Assembly (NCBI GenBank): GCA_963668185.1
Contig: OY764162.1
Span: forward strand, 186,001 to 250,000
Source: G963668185 sp963668185
GTDB lineage: Bacteria; Chloroflexota; Dehalococcoidia; Lucifugimonadales; G963668185
Length of the DNA stretch: 64,000 nucleotides
Direction of reading: 5' to 3'
Shown here: positions 14,808 through 24,003 of the stretch, piece after piece
How positions within the stretch are numbered: the stretch's first letter is position 1
How the letters are laid out: every line of letters starts with the position of its first letter
Notes under the pieces: generated by a model
Databases searched by the model: none
What the model was told of the DNA's origin: nothing
The model's input: only the letters and a program-made list of their open reading frames with translations
Made by a program: the position numbers and the translations under genes

Positions 14808-17465
14808 ATGAGCGCGATCACCTTCGAAAAGCACACGCTTTCGAACGGACTGGACCTGATACTGCACGAAGACCACAGCCTGCCCGTGGCGGCCGTAAAC
14901 GTCTGGTACCACGTGGGCTCCAAGAACGAAGAGCCCGGCAAGACCGGGTTCGCGCACCTGTTCGAGCACGTTATGTTCGAGGGATCCAAGCACAACAGCG
15001 AGGGGCACTTCGAGCCGCTCCAGAAGGTTGGGGCGAACCTGAACGGATCGACCAGCACCGACCGGACGAACTACTGGGAGAACGTGCCCTCAAATTACCT
15101 GGAGCTGGCGCTGTGGCTGGAGGCGGACCGGATGGGCTTCCTGCTGGAGGCGCTCGACCAGCAGCGTTTCGACGTGCAGCGGGACGTGGTGAAGAACGAG
15201 CGCCGGCAGAGCTACGAGAACCGCCCCTACGGCATGTCGCAGATGCTCATCCAGCCGGCGGTGTTCCCCCTGCCGCACCCGTACAACTGGATGACGATCG
15301 GCTCGCAGGAAGACCTGGACGCCGCGTCGCTGGACGACGTGAAGGCGTTCTTCTCAAGGTTCTACTCGCCCTCGAACGCGAGCCTTGCGATAGCGGGCGA
15401 CATCGAGCCGGATCGGACGCTTGAGTTGGTGGAGAGGTACTTCGGGAGCCTGCCGCCGGGCCCTGAGGTGCAGCGCATCGGCAGGATGGACTCGGACCTT
15501 CGGGGCCGCGTGCACCTGTCGACGACCGACCGGGTCCAGCTTTCCAGGCTGTACATGGTGTGGCCGTCCGTGCCGGTGTTCGATGACGAGGAGCCGGCGC
15601 TGGACGCGCTGGGCGTGATCCTGGGCGACGGCAAGAGTTCGAGGCTGCACCGCTCGCTGGTGTACGAGAAGCAGATCGCTAGGGACGTTGCGGTCCACAA
15701 CTACGGCCAGGAGATCGCGGGCGAGTTCATCATCCAGGTCACGGCTGCGCCCGGCCATTCGCTGGAGGAGATCGAGGCGGAGCTTGAGCGCGAACTCGAC
15801 GCGCTGCGTTCGGGGCCGCCGACGGAGGAGGAAGTGCAGCGGGCGAAGAACCGGATCGAGAGCCATCACGTGGCGCAGATGGAGCGCGTCGGGGGATTCG
15901 GCGGGCGGGCCGACATGCTGAACCTGTTCAACACGTACCTGGGCGACCCGGACGCGATCAATCGCGATTTGGAACGGTACATGAAGATTGAACCGGCGGA
16001 CGTGCACAGGGCCGCGCGTACTCTAGGCGAGGACGTGGTGCGGCTGGCAGTGCTGCCGCAGAGCGGCTACGCGGCGTCAGGCACGAGCGTCGATCGCACG
16101 GTCGTGCCCGTGGCAGGCGCGCGGCCGGCGTTTTCGCCGCCGGTGCCGGTGCGGTCGCGCCTGGCGAACGGCGTGGACGTGCTCGTGGCGTCCAAGCCGG
16201 ACCTTCCGGTGATCTCCACCGGCATGTTCCTGAGGGGCGGCGCGCAGACGGACCCGGCGGGCCTGCCGGGCCTGGACCACCTTGCGATGTCGATGCTGCC
16301 GGAGGGCGCGGGCAGCCGGACCAGCCAGGAGATCGCGTCCCGCATGGAGTATCTCGGCACCGAGCTATCGGTCAACTCGTCGCGCGAGTACTCGTCAGTC
16401 GCGACGGGCGCGCTCACGGCAAGGTGGGACGACGCGATGGAAGTTTTCGCCGAGGTGCTGCTGGCCCCCACGTTCCCGGAACACGAACTCGAACGGGTGC
16501 GCAGAGAGCGGCTCACGGATCTGCGGCGGATCTCAGACGATCCGGCGGCCATCGCGCGCCGGGCGGCTCGCGCGCTACTGTTCGGCCCGGACTCGCCCGG
16601 CGGCCACCCAGCCACGGGCACGGAAGAGTCCGTGTCCGCCATCACTAGGGACGAGCTAGCGGGCCACTTCGCGTCGGGGTACGGCCCTGCGCAGGCGACG
16701 CTGATCCTCGCGGGCGACATCACGCCGGACGAAGCGTTCGAGAAGGCGGAGCGATACTTTGGGGACTGGAAGGATGCGTCCGGGCCGGGCGAAGACGCGT
16801 CGGCGGACGGCGAAACGCCGGATGCCCGCACGACTACGATCTACCTGGCCGACAAACCGGGCGCGGCGCAGTCCGTGCTGTACGCCGGCTTCGTGACGCT
16901 GCCGAGGTCACACCCGGACTACTACGCGTTCGTGCTGTTGAACGACGCGTTCGGCGGCCAGTACTCCGCAAGGCTGAACATGAACCTCCGGCAGGACAAG
17001 GGCTACAGCTACGGGTTCATGTCCTTGGTGGACTGGCGCAACGGGCCTTCGGCGTTTCTGGCGGGCGGCGCGGTCCAGACGGCGGTGACGAAGGAGTCGG
17101 TGGAGGAGGTGCTGCGGGAGTTCGCCGACGTAGTGAACGACAGGCCGATCTCGAAGGAGGAGTTCCAGGCATCGCGCGACGGCTTGATTCGCGGCTTTCC
17201 GTCGGGCTTCGAGTCGCGCCGCCAACTCATGGCCCAGCTATCGAGGCAGGCGCTGTTCGGGCTGCCAGACGATTACTTCACCGGCTTCCTGGACCGCCTG
17301 GAGGCGGTAACGCTCGAAGAGGTGAACGCGGCAGCATCGGCGCACATGGCGCACGACGGACTGATGGTGCTCGTAGTCGGAGACCGGGAGGCGGTCGAGC
17401 CGGGCCTCAGCGAGCTTGGGCTGCCGGTCGTCCACGTGGACCACGAGGGGCGCGCGGCGGGCTAG
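14808..17465 (+). CDS. M16 family zinc peptidase, tandem-domain
   Basis: 885 residues, two fused pitrilysin-like halves. The first half has the inverted zinc motif HLFEH (H50, E53, H54) followed by the conserved downstream glutamate region; the second half keeps the fold (PGLDHLAMSMLPEGAGSRTS, DKGYSYGFMSLVDWRNGPS) but lacks HxxEH, as is normal for the regulatory half. The arginine-tyrosine motif KGYSYG in the C-terminal half helps bind substrate. Such proteases degrade peptides in the periplasm or cytoplasm; no signal peptide is visible here. It follows the aminotransferase by eight bases. Confidence 0.92.
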   Translation: MSAITFEKHTLSNGLDLILHEDHSLPVAAVNVWYHVGSKNEEPGKTGFAHLFEHVMFEGSKHNSEGHFEPLQKVGANLNGSTSTDRTNYWENVPSNYLELALWLEADRMGFLLEALDQQRFDVQRDVVKNERRQSYENRPYGMSQMLIQPAVFPLPHPYNWMTIGSQEDLDAASLDDVKAFFSRFYSPSNASLAIAGDIEPDRTLELVERYFGSLPPGPEVQRIGRMDSDLRGRVHLSTTDRVQLSRLYMVWPSVPVFDDEEPALDALGVILGDGKSSRLHRSLVYEKQIARDVAVHNYGQEIAGEFIIQVTAAPGHSLEEIEAELERELDALRSGPPTEEEVQRAKNRIESHHVAQMERVGGFGGRADMLNLFNTYLGDPDAINRDLERYMKIEPADVHRAARTLGEDVVRLAVLPQSGYAASGTSVDRTVVPVAGARPAFSPPVPVRSRLANGVDVLVASKPDLPVISTGMFLRGGAQTDPAGLPGLDHLAMSMLPEGAGSRTSQEIASRMEYLGTELSVNSSREYSSVATGALTARWDDAMEVFAEVLLAPTFPEHELERVRRERLTDLRRISDDPAAIARRAARALLFGPDSPGGHPATGTEESVSAITRDELAGHFASGYGPAQATLILAGDITPDEAFEKAERYFGDWKDASGPGEDASADGETPDARTTTIYLADKPGAAQSVLYAGFVTLPRSHPDYYAFVLLNDAFGGQYSARLNMNLRQDKGYSYGFMSLVDWRNGPSAFLAGGAVQTAVTKESVEEVLREFADVVNDRPISKEEFQASRDGLIRGFPSGFESRRQLMAQLSRQALFGLPDDYFTGFLDRLEAVTLEEVNAAASAHMAHDGLMVLVVGDREAVEPGLSELGLPVVHVDHEGRAAG

Positions 17466-17474
17466 CGGGCGACT

Positions 17475-17592
17475 TCAGGCTCCGATGTGCGCCGGGTCTC
17501 CAATGTGCACGGCGTCGTTGATGGAGATGAGCGACCAGCCTCCTTTGTCGAACCGGAGGCGGGAGATGGAGCAGTTGTCCAGTGGCATGCGC
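17475..17592 (-). pseudogene. Truncated C-terminal end of a histidine phosphatase (third paralogue)
   Basis: On the minus strand about 39 codons (MPLDNCSISRLRFDKGG, then WSLISINDAVHI and a short tail ending TGA) are nearly identical to the last part of the two intact phosphatases at 21456 and 22199. Homology stops sharply after the equivalent of the MPLDN motif, and AT-rich restriction-modification DNA begins. The front of this copy is lost, so it cannot encode the active site. It marks the left edge of the inserted island. Confidence 0.85.
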
Positions 17593-17616
17593 TTCGAGTT
17601 GATATGGTTAAACCCG

Positions 17617-20286
17617 TCAAGCTAGTACCAGATACTGGTGCGAGGTCACGGTACCTTTGTCTCTAATGCCGTGGGATTCAGTGTGGGTTACGCTCTCATC
17701 GAATCGGTCGACTACTTGGAACCATGGCGCAGAGACACGAACTAGCGCTTCCGCCATATTGCTCTTATGGCTCTTGCCAAGGTGTAGGACCACCACGCCA
17801 TTCTGTTTGAGTCGCTCGCGTGCCTGCCTGAGCACTGATTCGTAGACCTTGAAGCTACGCTTCTGTCGCTCATCGATAAATCTATGTGGCTCCAACAAGA
17901 AGTCTTTCCTCTCCCAACCGCAAAACCACAGCCGCATCCAGTTGGCGAGGTAGAAGCGAGTGCTATCGAAGAACGGTGGCGAAGTTATTATCGCATCGAC
18001 CTCAGTAACATTCTTTGGCCACGGAGCCGTTGCGTCTTGTAGAAGTGCCTCTCCTTGCACGAAACCTGCCGGTATCGGTGCGGCCATCATGCGCCTGACC
18101 TTTTCTCGCAGACGAGGTATGAGAGCGCGATACTCGGTCGGTCCAGTGGGCGCGAAGGGAGTGATCGGATGAGATCGACGGCTTAATGCATATGGCCGAT
18201 TCCCGTGGAGAATGTGAAGAAGGCACGCAAGAACGAAGGCCTTCGCAGGAGATTCCCGGATGCGCCGGAAATATGACCTCGCTGCCAAGACCTCCTCAAA
18301 AGTCCTCTCGTGGAAGTAAGTCTCTAATGGACCGTTGAATGCCAATTTGCGAGCCGCAACTCGATCGTTCTCATCAACTAAGGCGGTACTTAGATGCTCC
18401 TCAAGGTCGGCGATTAGATTGATAGCCTGTCTCCGGTCGGGAGGAGTCAACTTTGCCGTCATGATTGAGAGGGCTGCTGGAGAGATCTCGAACCCGATAC
18501 CGCGACGACCGGTGAGGCAAGCCTCGAAAGGAATTGTGCCAGCCCCAGCAAAGGGGTCAAGGACAATTCCATTCCGAGGTGCAAAAGCATCGACAAGGTG
18601 ATTGGCTAGAGAAGGCTTCATCTTCCCTTGGTACGAGCAAATGCTGTGTCGCGCATTACCCCAGTTACGTTTTGCGTATGGTGCGTTCTGGTGAGGGAGA
18701 TTGGCCTTGAAGGCCTCCCACTTGCTACTGAACGGAAGCGACTGTGGGGTTGCATGCCTCTCCACGTCGGTTCGGGAAGGCACGAACTCAAATGTGAGAA
18801 GTATCTGGGAAAGGGCGATATCCGTCCGCGACGTTCGTGTTCGCAACACTTCGCGCTCTAGCACGCGAAACCCATGGCTGGCAGCTACTTCGACCAGCAG
18901 CTTGTCTGTTGGAACGTGGATGCCATTGTAGGCGGAGTCCCCAATGTCTAAGAAAACTGGTGCACCTAGCTTCATGTGACGGGCAAGGCCAGCAAACACT
19001 TGCGACATGCCATTGAGATACGACGATACCATCTTAGGTATTCTGGAGTCATAGGCATTTTTCTTCAGACCAGATATCACCGCACGTGCCGTGTCCAAGC
19101 ATATCGGAGCTTCAGGTCCGCGCACATCATTGATACCCGCAGTGATTGCTGCATCGCGATATGAGCGAAGGTCTAACTTTGACTTTAGCGCTCTGGTGAA
19201 CCATAGTTCGAGTTTCGTGTTCCGTATGTAATTGGTTCCGTTCAAGTATGGTGGGCTTGTGACTACCGCGTCAATGCAGAGTGGTCGAATCCGGTCAAGG
19301 TGCTGTGCGTTCTCAACCACTAGCAGCGGCCGTTCCGCGATAACCTCTGGTGCTTCGATATCGGCTGCTATGGCTAGGATTCGGTTGCGAAGTCCGTCTG
19401 TGAAAGACTCCATTCGGTCCAGTTCGCGTCCTTTTCGATACCGTAGATCGCCCGCTCGGATAAGGAATGATGCAGGTTGGAGAGAAGCGATTGCGGCAAC
19501 CTCGAACAGATCGGCCGTCAGGCCGAATCTCGCCTCCAACGTATCGATAGCATGCCGCACGGATAGGATAACCTCAAAGGTGCGTTCGTCAAAGAACTCA
19601 CTGTCACCGAACGTCCGGTCGTACGCATCCCTAAGCTGTTGATCCGATCTAGCGGCGTCAATTTTTGCAGGCAGGCGGTCGGCCAAAGACCGGAGTTCAC
19701 TTGCGGCAGTAGCCCGTTGTGCCTGACTCAGGTCAAGTGCCTTGAATTTTGCGGATGCAACCTTCTGGAGTACGGGGTTAACTTCAGCATAGAAGGCTGA
19801 TAAGCCCCTCAAGGCTACTGCCATCGGAGTGGTACCTACACCGGCGAAGGGATCAAAGACGCGTGAGGCGTCTGCTGCGCGCTCAGCTAGCAAGAGATCC
19901 ACAAATGCGCGAGAATAGCCTTCCAGCAGCGGGAACCAGCGCTGGAATGGGGCAGCCCGCTCTTCTGAGAACGTAATGAGATGGTTAGTCGATTCACTTA
20001 TCATGTTACGGCTTGATCTTACCGGCTCTGCCCGATTTCGCAGCCATGTTCTGAGAGCACGTACGCAGAATGCATGAACAGGTAAGCCCGCCAAGGTTGC
20101 CGCGGAGACGAGGGCCGAATATGATGAGAACCCAATTGCCGCGCGAAGTTGGTGGCTGCTCATGCTCCGAATCGCATTGGCGAGGTTTGGCTCCCCAGCC
20201 CCGATGGCGAGTGTCAATGCCTTATGCCGGGAATCGGGAGCCGGGAAGTCCCGGAAGTAGATTGATTTGTACGTCGGCGTTGCCAT
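17617..20286 (-). CDS. Fused double DNA methyltransferase of a type II R-M system
   Basis: 889 residues with two complete SAM-dependent methylase domains in one chain. Domain 1: FDPFAGVGTT near residue 145 and TSPPYLNGTNY near 343. Domain 2: LDPFAGAGTIPFEA near 576 and TSPPFFDSTRFY near 768. Motif I precedes motif IV in both, and SPPY/SPPF suggests N4-cytosine methylation. Two domains usually mean that an asymmetric site is methylated on both strands. The ATG at 20286 is preferred; an upstream ATG at 20322 would overlap a palindrome. Divergent from the HNH endonuclease gene. GC content is well below that of the neighbours, consistent with transfer. Confidence 0.88.
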   Translation of the reverse strand: MATPTYKSIYFRDFPAPDSRHKALTLAIGAGEPNLANAIRSMSSHQLRAAIGFSSYSALVSAATLAGLPVHAFCVRALRTWLRNRAEPVRSSRNMISESTNHLITFSEERAAPFQRWFPLLEGYSRAFVDLLLAERAADASRVFDPFAGVGTTPMAVALRGLSAFYAEVNPVLQKVASAKFKALDLSQAQRATAASELRSLADRLPAKIDAARSDQQLRDAYDRTFGDSEFFDERTFEVILSVRHAIDTLEARFGLTADLFEVAAIASLQPASFLIRAGDLRYRKGRELDRMESFTDGLRNRILAIAADIEAPEVIAERPLLVVENAQHLDRIRPLCIDAVVTSPPYLNGTNYIRNTKLELWFTRALKSKLDLRSYRDAAITAGINDVRGPEAPICLDTARAVISGLKKNAYDSRIPKMVSSYLNGMSQVFAGLARHMKLGAPVFLDIGDSAYNGIHVPTDKLLVEVAASHGFRVLEREVLRTRTSRTDIALSQILLTFEFVPSRTDVERHATPQSLPFSSKWEAFKANLPHQNAPYAKRNWGNARHSICSYQGKMKPSLANHLVDAFAPRNGIVLDPFAGAGTIPFEACLTGRRGIGFEISPAALSIMTAKLTPPDRRQAINLIADLEEHLSTALVDENDRVAARKLAFNGPLETYFHERTFEEVLAARSYFRRIRESPAKAFVLACLLHILHGNRPYALSRRSHPITPFAPTGPTEYRALIPRLREKVRRMMAAPIPAGFVQGEALLQDATAPWPKNVTEVDAIITSPPFFDSTRFYLANWMRLWFCGWERKDFLLEPHRFIDERQKRSFKVYESVLRQARERLKQNGVVVLHLGKSHKSNMAEALVRVSAPWFQVVDRFDESVTHTESHGIRDKGTVTSHQYLVLA

Positions 20287-20296
20287 ATGCCTAAGG

Positions 20297-20312
20297 CTAC
20301 CATACTTGGTAG
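20297..20312. promoter_or_regulatory. Palindrome in the divergent R-M promoter region
   Basis: CTACCA-TACT-TGGTAG is a perfect inverted repeat 11 bases upstream of the methylase ATG, in the 103-base gap between divergent methylase and endonuclease genes. It could be an operator for timing methylase against nuclease expression. No separate controller (C) protein gene is seen. Confidence 0.45.
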
Positions 20313-20389
20313 TTACATGCAAACAATCATTCTGTCTGTCAAAGAAGGTAAGACACCAATAATCTCACCAAGGTGCTCGGAGGTGACAA

Positions 20390-21340
20390 TTGCCGCGACG
20401 CGAACCTTACTCAAGGGTTCTCAAACAAGGGCAGGAACGACCTGAACATGTCCGTGGACAGGGTGACGTGGTTTTCAAAGTACTACAGTGCCTTGCTGCG
20501 GAGTGTCAAGCATGGATCGCAGTCCGCCGCAACGATGTCCTTCCCGGTTTTCGGATACGGTGTGGGTCGTGCTCCTATGAGATTCGCGATGGCGAGGGGA
20601 CTCGATTCTTTGACTACGATCTCTTGGTTGAAGGGCAAGTCGTCGAGTCGGCAGAGTTTGTAGTAGATCATGCTGAATATGTGCACGGCGCCCCTGACTA
20701 CAAATACTGCTTGCTCTGCTACACGATGAAACCTCTAGACGCTTTCGGAAGACATGGATCCCGGCCACAATCGGGCCGTCAAGGCGAGTGCACATCCTGT
20801 AAGACTGCATACAACCGCATCAAGAACAAGACCCGCATCGCTGACCAGCATCGTGAGGCGTCCGAGCGGCGACGGCTGCTTGGTTTGTTGGGGAGTGATA
20901 CACCTCGAGTCAATCGGGCTGAAATTCGCAGGAAGTTCGGATACAAGTGCTTCTCGTGCGACACTGCTACTAATGAACAAAACGAGGCGATTGATCACAC
21001 TCTACCAGCCCGCCTACTTTGGCCTCTAACAACGGAGAACGCTACTCTCTTGTGCACAACTTGCAATGGTCAGAAAGGTGCTCGGTGGCCGTCTGAGTTC
21101 TATAAGGAACAGCACTTGCGCAGGCTGGCTGTTCTGACAGCGATACCTTATGAACTGCTTATTGGTAAGCCGGTCGTGAATGACGAAGCTGTCGCGATGA
21201 TCCAAGAAGATCCCGATTCCTTCCTTGCAGGCTGGATTCATCGTCCGAATGAACTGAGGACCCTCCGCCGTTTGGTGAAAGAGGTTGCTGGAGTCGACAT
21301 CTTTGAAAACGCGACAACTGTTCCAGGCTACATCGACTAG
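20390..21340 (+). CDS. HNH-family restriction endonuclease with zinc-ribbon modules
   Basis: 316 residues from a TTG with GGAGGTGA just upstream. The middle and end carry paired cysteines: CGSC near residue 60, CLLC near 106 and CTSC near 132 (a zinc-ribbon pair), then CFSC and CTTCN framing the HNH core AIDHTLPARLLWPLTTENATLL. The His of IDH, the Asn of TENATLL and the terminal CN..KG fit an HNH nuclease with structural zinc. Divergent from the double methylase, so it is the probable cutting partner. The recognition sequence cannot be inferred. GC content matches the methylase. Confidence 0.82.
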   Translation: MPRREPYSRVLKQGQERPEHVRGQGDVVFKVLQCLAAECQAWIAVRRNDVLPGFRIRCGSCSYEIRDGEGTRFFDYDLLVEGQVVESAEFVVDHAEYVHGAPDYKYCLLCYTMKPLDAFGRHGSRPQSGRQGECTSCKTAYNRIKNKTRIADQHREASERRRLLGLLGSDTPRVNRAEIRRKFGYKCFSCDTATNEQNEAIDHTLPARLLWPLTTENATLLCTTCNGQKGARWPSEFYKEQHLRRLAVLTAIPYELLIGKPVVNDEAVAMIQEDPDSFLAGWIHRPNELRTLRRLVKEVAGVDIFENATTVPGYID

Positions 21341-21455
21341 TCGTCCAACCGTCTCAGGATAAACCATTCTCTGTCCGAAGGCGGTTTACCCCTTGCAGTT
21401 CGCGACGGACACCATCCACCCGCGCTCATAGTGTCCGTTGCCATTGTGTAGTCTG

Positions 21456-22142
21456 TCATGAGGTTGTCGCCTTGTAGTCGTTCAGGATGTGCACGGCGTC
21501 ATTGATGGAGATGAGTTGCCAGCCGCCGTTGTCGAACCGGAGGCGCGAGATGGAGCAGTTGTCCAGCGGCATCCGCCAGATGAATCGCTGATCGAAGCCC
21601 AGTATGTAACGCATCAGGCAATTGTGGGCCGTGCCGTGTCCGACGAGGGCGACCCTCATTGAGACGGGCCGCGAGACCAGTTCCGGGTTGTAGATTAGCT
21701 CTTCTTCCAGCCATGCGGAGATCCTGCGCTCGACCTCACGCGCGCTTTCACCGCCTTCCGGCTTGTAATCGTTGCCCTTGGCGGCCGTGTATGCCCGCAC
21801 CTCCGGTGTGGCAACCTCATCCATCCGTTTGCCGCGCCAGTCGTCCGGCGCTTCTTGCTCTCTCAAGGCGTGGACCTGGGGAATCTCGGTCTCCGGCGCG
21901 CCCATCTCCTCGACCATGATGCGGGCAGTCATGATTGCTCGCTTGTAGGTGGAGCAGTAGATGCGATCGAAAGCGAGTCCCTCCGCGGCGAAACGGGCGC
22001 CGAGCCTGCGCGCCTGCTCTTCTCCCTTCGGCGTCAGCTTTGAGTCGTAGTTGTCGCTGTAACGGTCTGCAGGCAGGGCGTTCGACTCCGACTGACCGTG
22101 CCTGATCAGGTACAGGTCGCACTCAAACTCTTTGTGGATCAT
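21456..22142 (-). CDS. Histidine phosphatase family protein (phosphoglycerate mutase-like)
   Basis: 228 residues. LIRHGQSESNA at residues 13-23 holds the catalytic RHG histidine; the second histidine is in ALVGHGTAHNCLMRY near 165, and CSTYKRAIMTARIMVEEMGA carries the phosphate-pocket arginine region. Such enzymes remove phosphate from small molecules or proteins. A highly similar gene follows upstream on the same strand and a truncated copy lies beyond the R-M island. The substrate is unknown. Confidence 0.88.
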   Translation of the reverse strand: MIHKEFECDLYLIRHGQSESNALPADRYSDNYDSKLTPKGEEQARRLGARFAAEGLAFDRIYCSTYKRAIMTARIMVEEMGAPETEIPQVHALREQEAPDDWRGKRMDEVATPEVRAYTAAKGNDYKPEGGESAREVERRISAWLEEELIYNPELVSRPVSMRVALVGHGTAHNCLMRYILGFDQRFIWRMPLDNCSISRLRFDNGGWQLISINDAVHILNDYKATTS

Positions 22143-22198
22143 GCATCCAAACTCCTTGGGGTCAGATTAACACCTCAAAGGTCAAGCGCTACATGACA

Positions 22199-22876
22199 TT
22201 AGTCACTTCGCAGGTCCGCGATGTGCGCTGCGTCGTTGATCGAGAGGAGCCTCCAGCCTTCGCTGTCGAACCGGAGGCGCGAGATCGAGCAGTTGTCCAG
22301 TCGCATCCGCCAGATGAACCGCTGATCGAAGCTCAGTACGTAGCGCAGAAGGCATCGGGTGGCCGTGCCGTGGCTGACGACGGCGACCCTTAGCGAGACG
22401 GGCCGCGAGACCAGTTCCGGGTTGTAGATGAGCTCGTCTTCCAGCCACCCGGAGACCCTGCGCTCGACCTCTCGCAGGCTTTCGCCGCCTTCCGGCTTGA
22501 AGTCGTTGGCCTTGGCTGCCATGTATGCGCGCACCTCAGGTGTGAAGACATCGTCCATCCGCTTGCCGCGCCAGTTATCGGGCGCTTCATGCTCTCTCAA
22601 GGCGTGGACCTGTGGGACGTGGGTCTCCGGCGCGCCCATTTCCTCAACCATGATGCGGGCAGTCCCGATTGCGCGCACCATGGTCGAGCAGTAGATCCGG
22701 TCGAACGTCACGCCCTCGGCTGCCAAGCGGGCGCCGAGCCGCCGAGCCTGTTCTTCCCCCCTTGGGGTCAGACTGGAGTCGTGATTGTCGCCGACCAGGT
22801 ATCCCGGCTGGGCGTTCGACTCCGACTGACCGTGCCTGATCAGGTAGAAGTCGCACTCGAAGTCCTTGTGGATCAT
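22199..22876 (-). CDS. Histidine phosphatase family protein, tandem paralogue
   Basis: 225 residues, closely similar along its whole length to the next gene (LIRHGQSESNAQPGYLVG, VVSHGTATRCLLRYVLSFDQ, DNCSISRLRFDSEGW). Both catalytic histidines are present. The 56-base spacer to the neighbouring copy and the shared ends show a recent tandem duplication. Differences are concentrated in the loop after RHGQSESNA and at the C-terminus, so substrate range may differ. Confidence 0.88.
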   Translation of the reverse strand: MIHKDFECDFYLIRHGQSESNAQPGYLVGDNHDSSLTPRGEEQARRLGARLAAEGVTFDRIYCSTMVRAIGTARIMVEEMGAPETHVPQVHALREHEAPDNWRGKRMDDVFTPEVRAYMAAKANDFKPEGGESLREVERRVSGWLEDELIYNPELVSRPVSLRVAVVSHGTATRCLLRYVLSFDQRFIWRMRLDNCSISRLRFDSEGWRLLSINDAAHIADLRSD

Positions 22877-22900
22877 GTCTTCGCGTTCCCCGCAGTCAGG

Positions 22901-22930
22901 TTAACACTCGGATGGGCAAGGCGTTATAAT
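22901..22930 (+). promoter_or_regulatory. Sigma-70-type promoter of the SDR pair
   Basis: TTAACA (22901-22906) and a perfect TATAAT (22925-22930) with 18-base spacing, about 78 bases upstream of the first SDR start. This is the best match to a consensus housekeeping promoter in the window. Confidence 0.65.
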
Positions 22931-23007
22931 GTGCGCCACATTACGGAGCTTGGGAGTGCGACCGCGCAGACCGCGCCGCGCTGGGCCCGGGCAAGGAGTT
23001 TACAGGC

Positions 23008-23937
23008 ATGGGAAACCGGCTTGAAGGAAAGGTGGCGGTGGTCACGGGCGGCGGGCGAGGAATTGGCCGAGGCATCGCGCTTCTGCTGGCGGACGAAGGG
23101 GCCTCGGTCGTGGTCAACGACCTGGGCTGCGACGTGGACGGCACCGGCGAGTCCAACGTCCCGGCGGACCGGGCCGTCGAGGACATCAACAGCCGCGGCG
23201 GGGCCGCCGTGGCGAATTACGACAACGTGGCCTCCATGGACGGCGCGGAGAACCTGATCAGGACCGCCGTGGACACCTACGGCAAGCTGGATATCCTGAT
23301 CAACAGCGCGGGGATCCTCCGTGACCGGATGATCTACCAGATGACGCCGGGCGAGTTCGACCTGGTCGTTCGCAACAACGTGAAGGGCAACTTTGCCCCC
23401 ACGAAGTTCGCGGCCATTCTGTTCAGGCAGCAACGGGGCGGGCGAGTCGTGAACCTCACGTCGGACGCCGGCCTCGGGGACATCGGGCGCTCGCATTACG
23501 CCGCCGCCTCGGAGGGCATCGTCGGCCTCACGCGGACAGTCGCCCGTGACATGGGCCGGTACGGCGTTACGTGCAACGCGATCTCGCCGATGGTGGAGAC
23601 GCGCCTGTTCCCCGGAACGGTGGACGAGTACCGGGTCGCGTCCGGCATATCCCCCACGCCGGACGAGAGGGCGGGCATCGGCCCGTTCCCGCCGCTGGAG
23701 GGCGCCGAGTGGGAAGGCGAAGGCGGGCCGGACGATCCCGAGAACGTCGCGCCGCTCGCGGTGTACCTGTGCACGGACGCCGCGGCGCAGATAAACGGCA
23801 ACGTGCTGGGCGTGAGGCGCGGCAGCATCTTCGTGTACTCCAACCCTGAGGTGGAGAGGGCGATCCACAAGTACGGCAACTTCACGATGGAAGAGATGGA
23901 CACGCTGGTGCCCAGGGTTCTGGGAACCGGCTTCTAG
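23008..23937 (+). CDS. Short-chain dehydrogenase-like protein lacking the catalytic lysine
   Basis: 309 residues, classical SDR fold: TGGGRGIG (13-20) binds NAD(P), INSAGILRD near 95, and the active-site tyrosine is Y164. The residue four places on, which should be lysine (YxxxK), is serine: the DNA reads TAC GCC GCC GCC TCG. It resembles the hydroxyacyl-CoA dehydrogenase domain of MFE-2-type enzymes in its extended C-terminal tail (YSNPEVERAIHKYGNFTMEE). The next gene is a paralogue with intact YxxxK. It may therefore be a non-catalytic partner in a mixed oligomer, or have altered chemistry. Confidence 0.85.
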   Translation: MGNRLEGKVAVVTGGGRGIGRGIALLLADEGASVVVNDLGCDVDGTGESNVPADRAVEDINSRGGAAVANYDNVASMDGAENLIRTAVDTYGKLDILINSAGILRDRMIYQMTPGEFDLVVRNNVKGNFAPTKFAAILFRQQRGGRVVNLTSDAGLGDIGRSHYAAASEGIVGLTRTVARDMGRYGVTCNAISPMVETRLFPGTVDEYRVASGISPTPDERAGIGPFPPLEGAEWEGEGGPDDPENVAPLAVYLCTDAAAQINGNVLGVRRGSIFVYSNPEVERAIHKYGNFTMEEMDTLVPRVLGTGF

Positions 23938-24003
23938 TCGAATCGACGCGGCTTTCAGGGCGGCCGCTTCCGGGCGGGCCGCAGACGAAAAGGGAGCGTG
24001 AAC

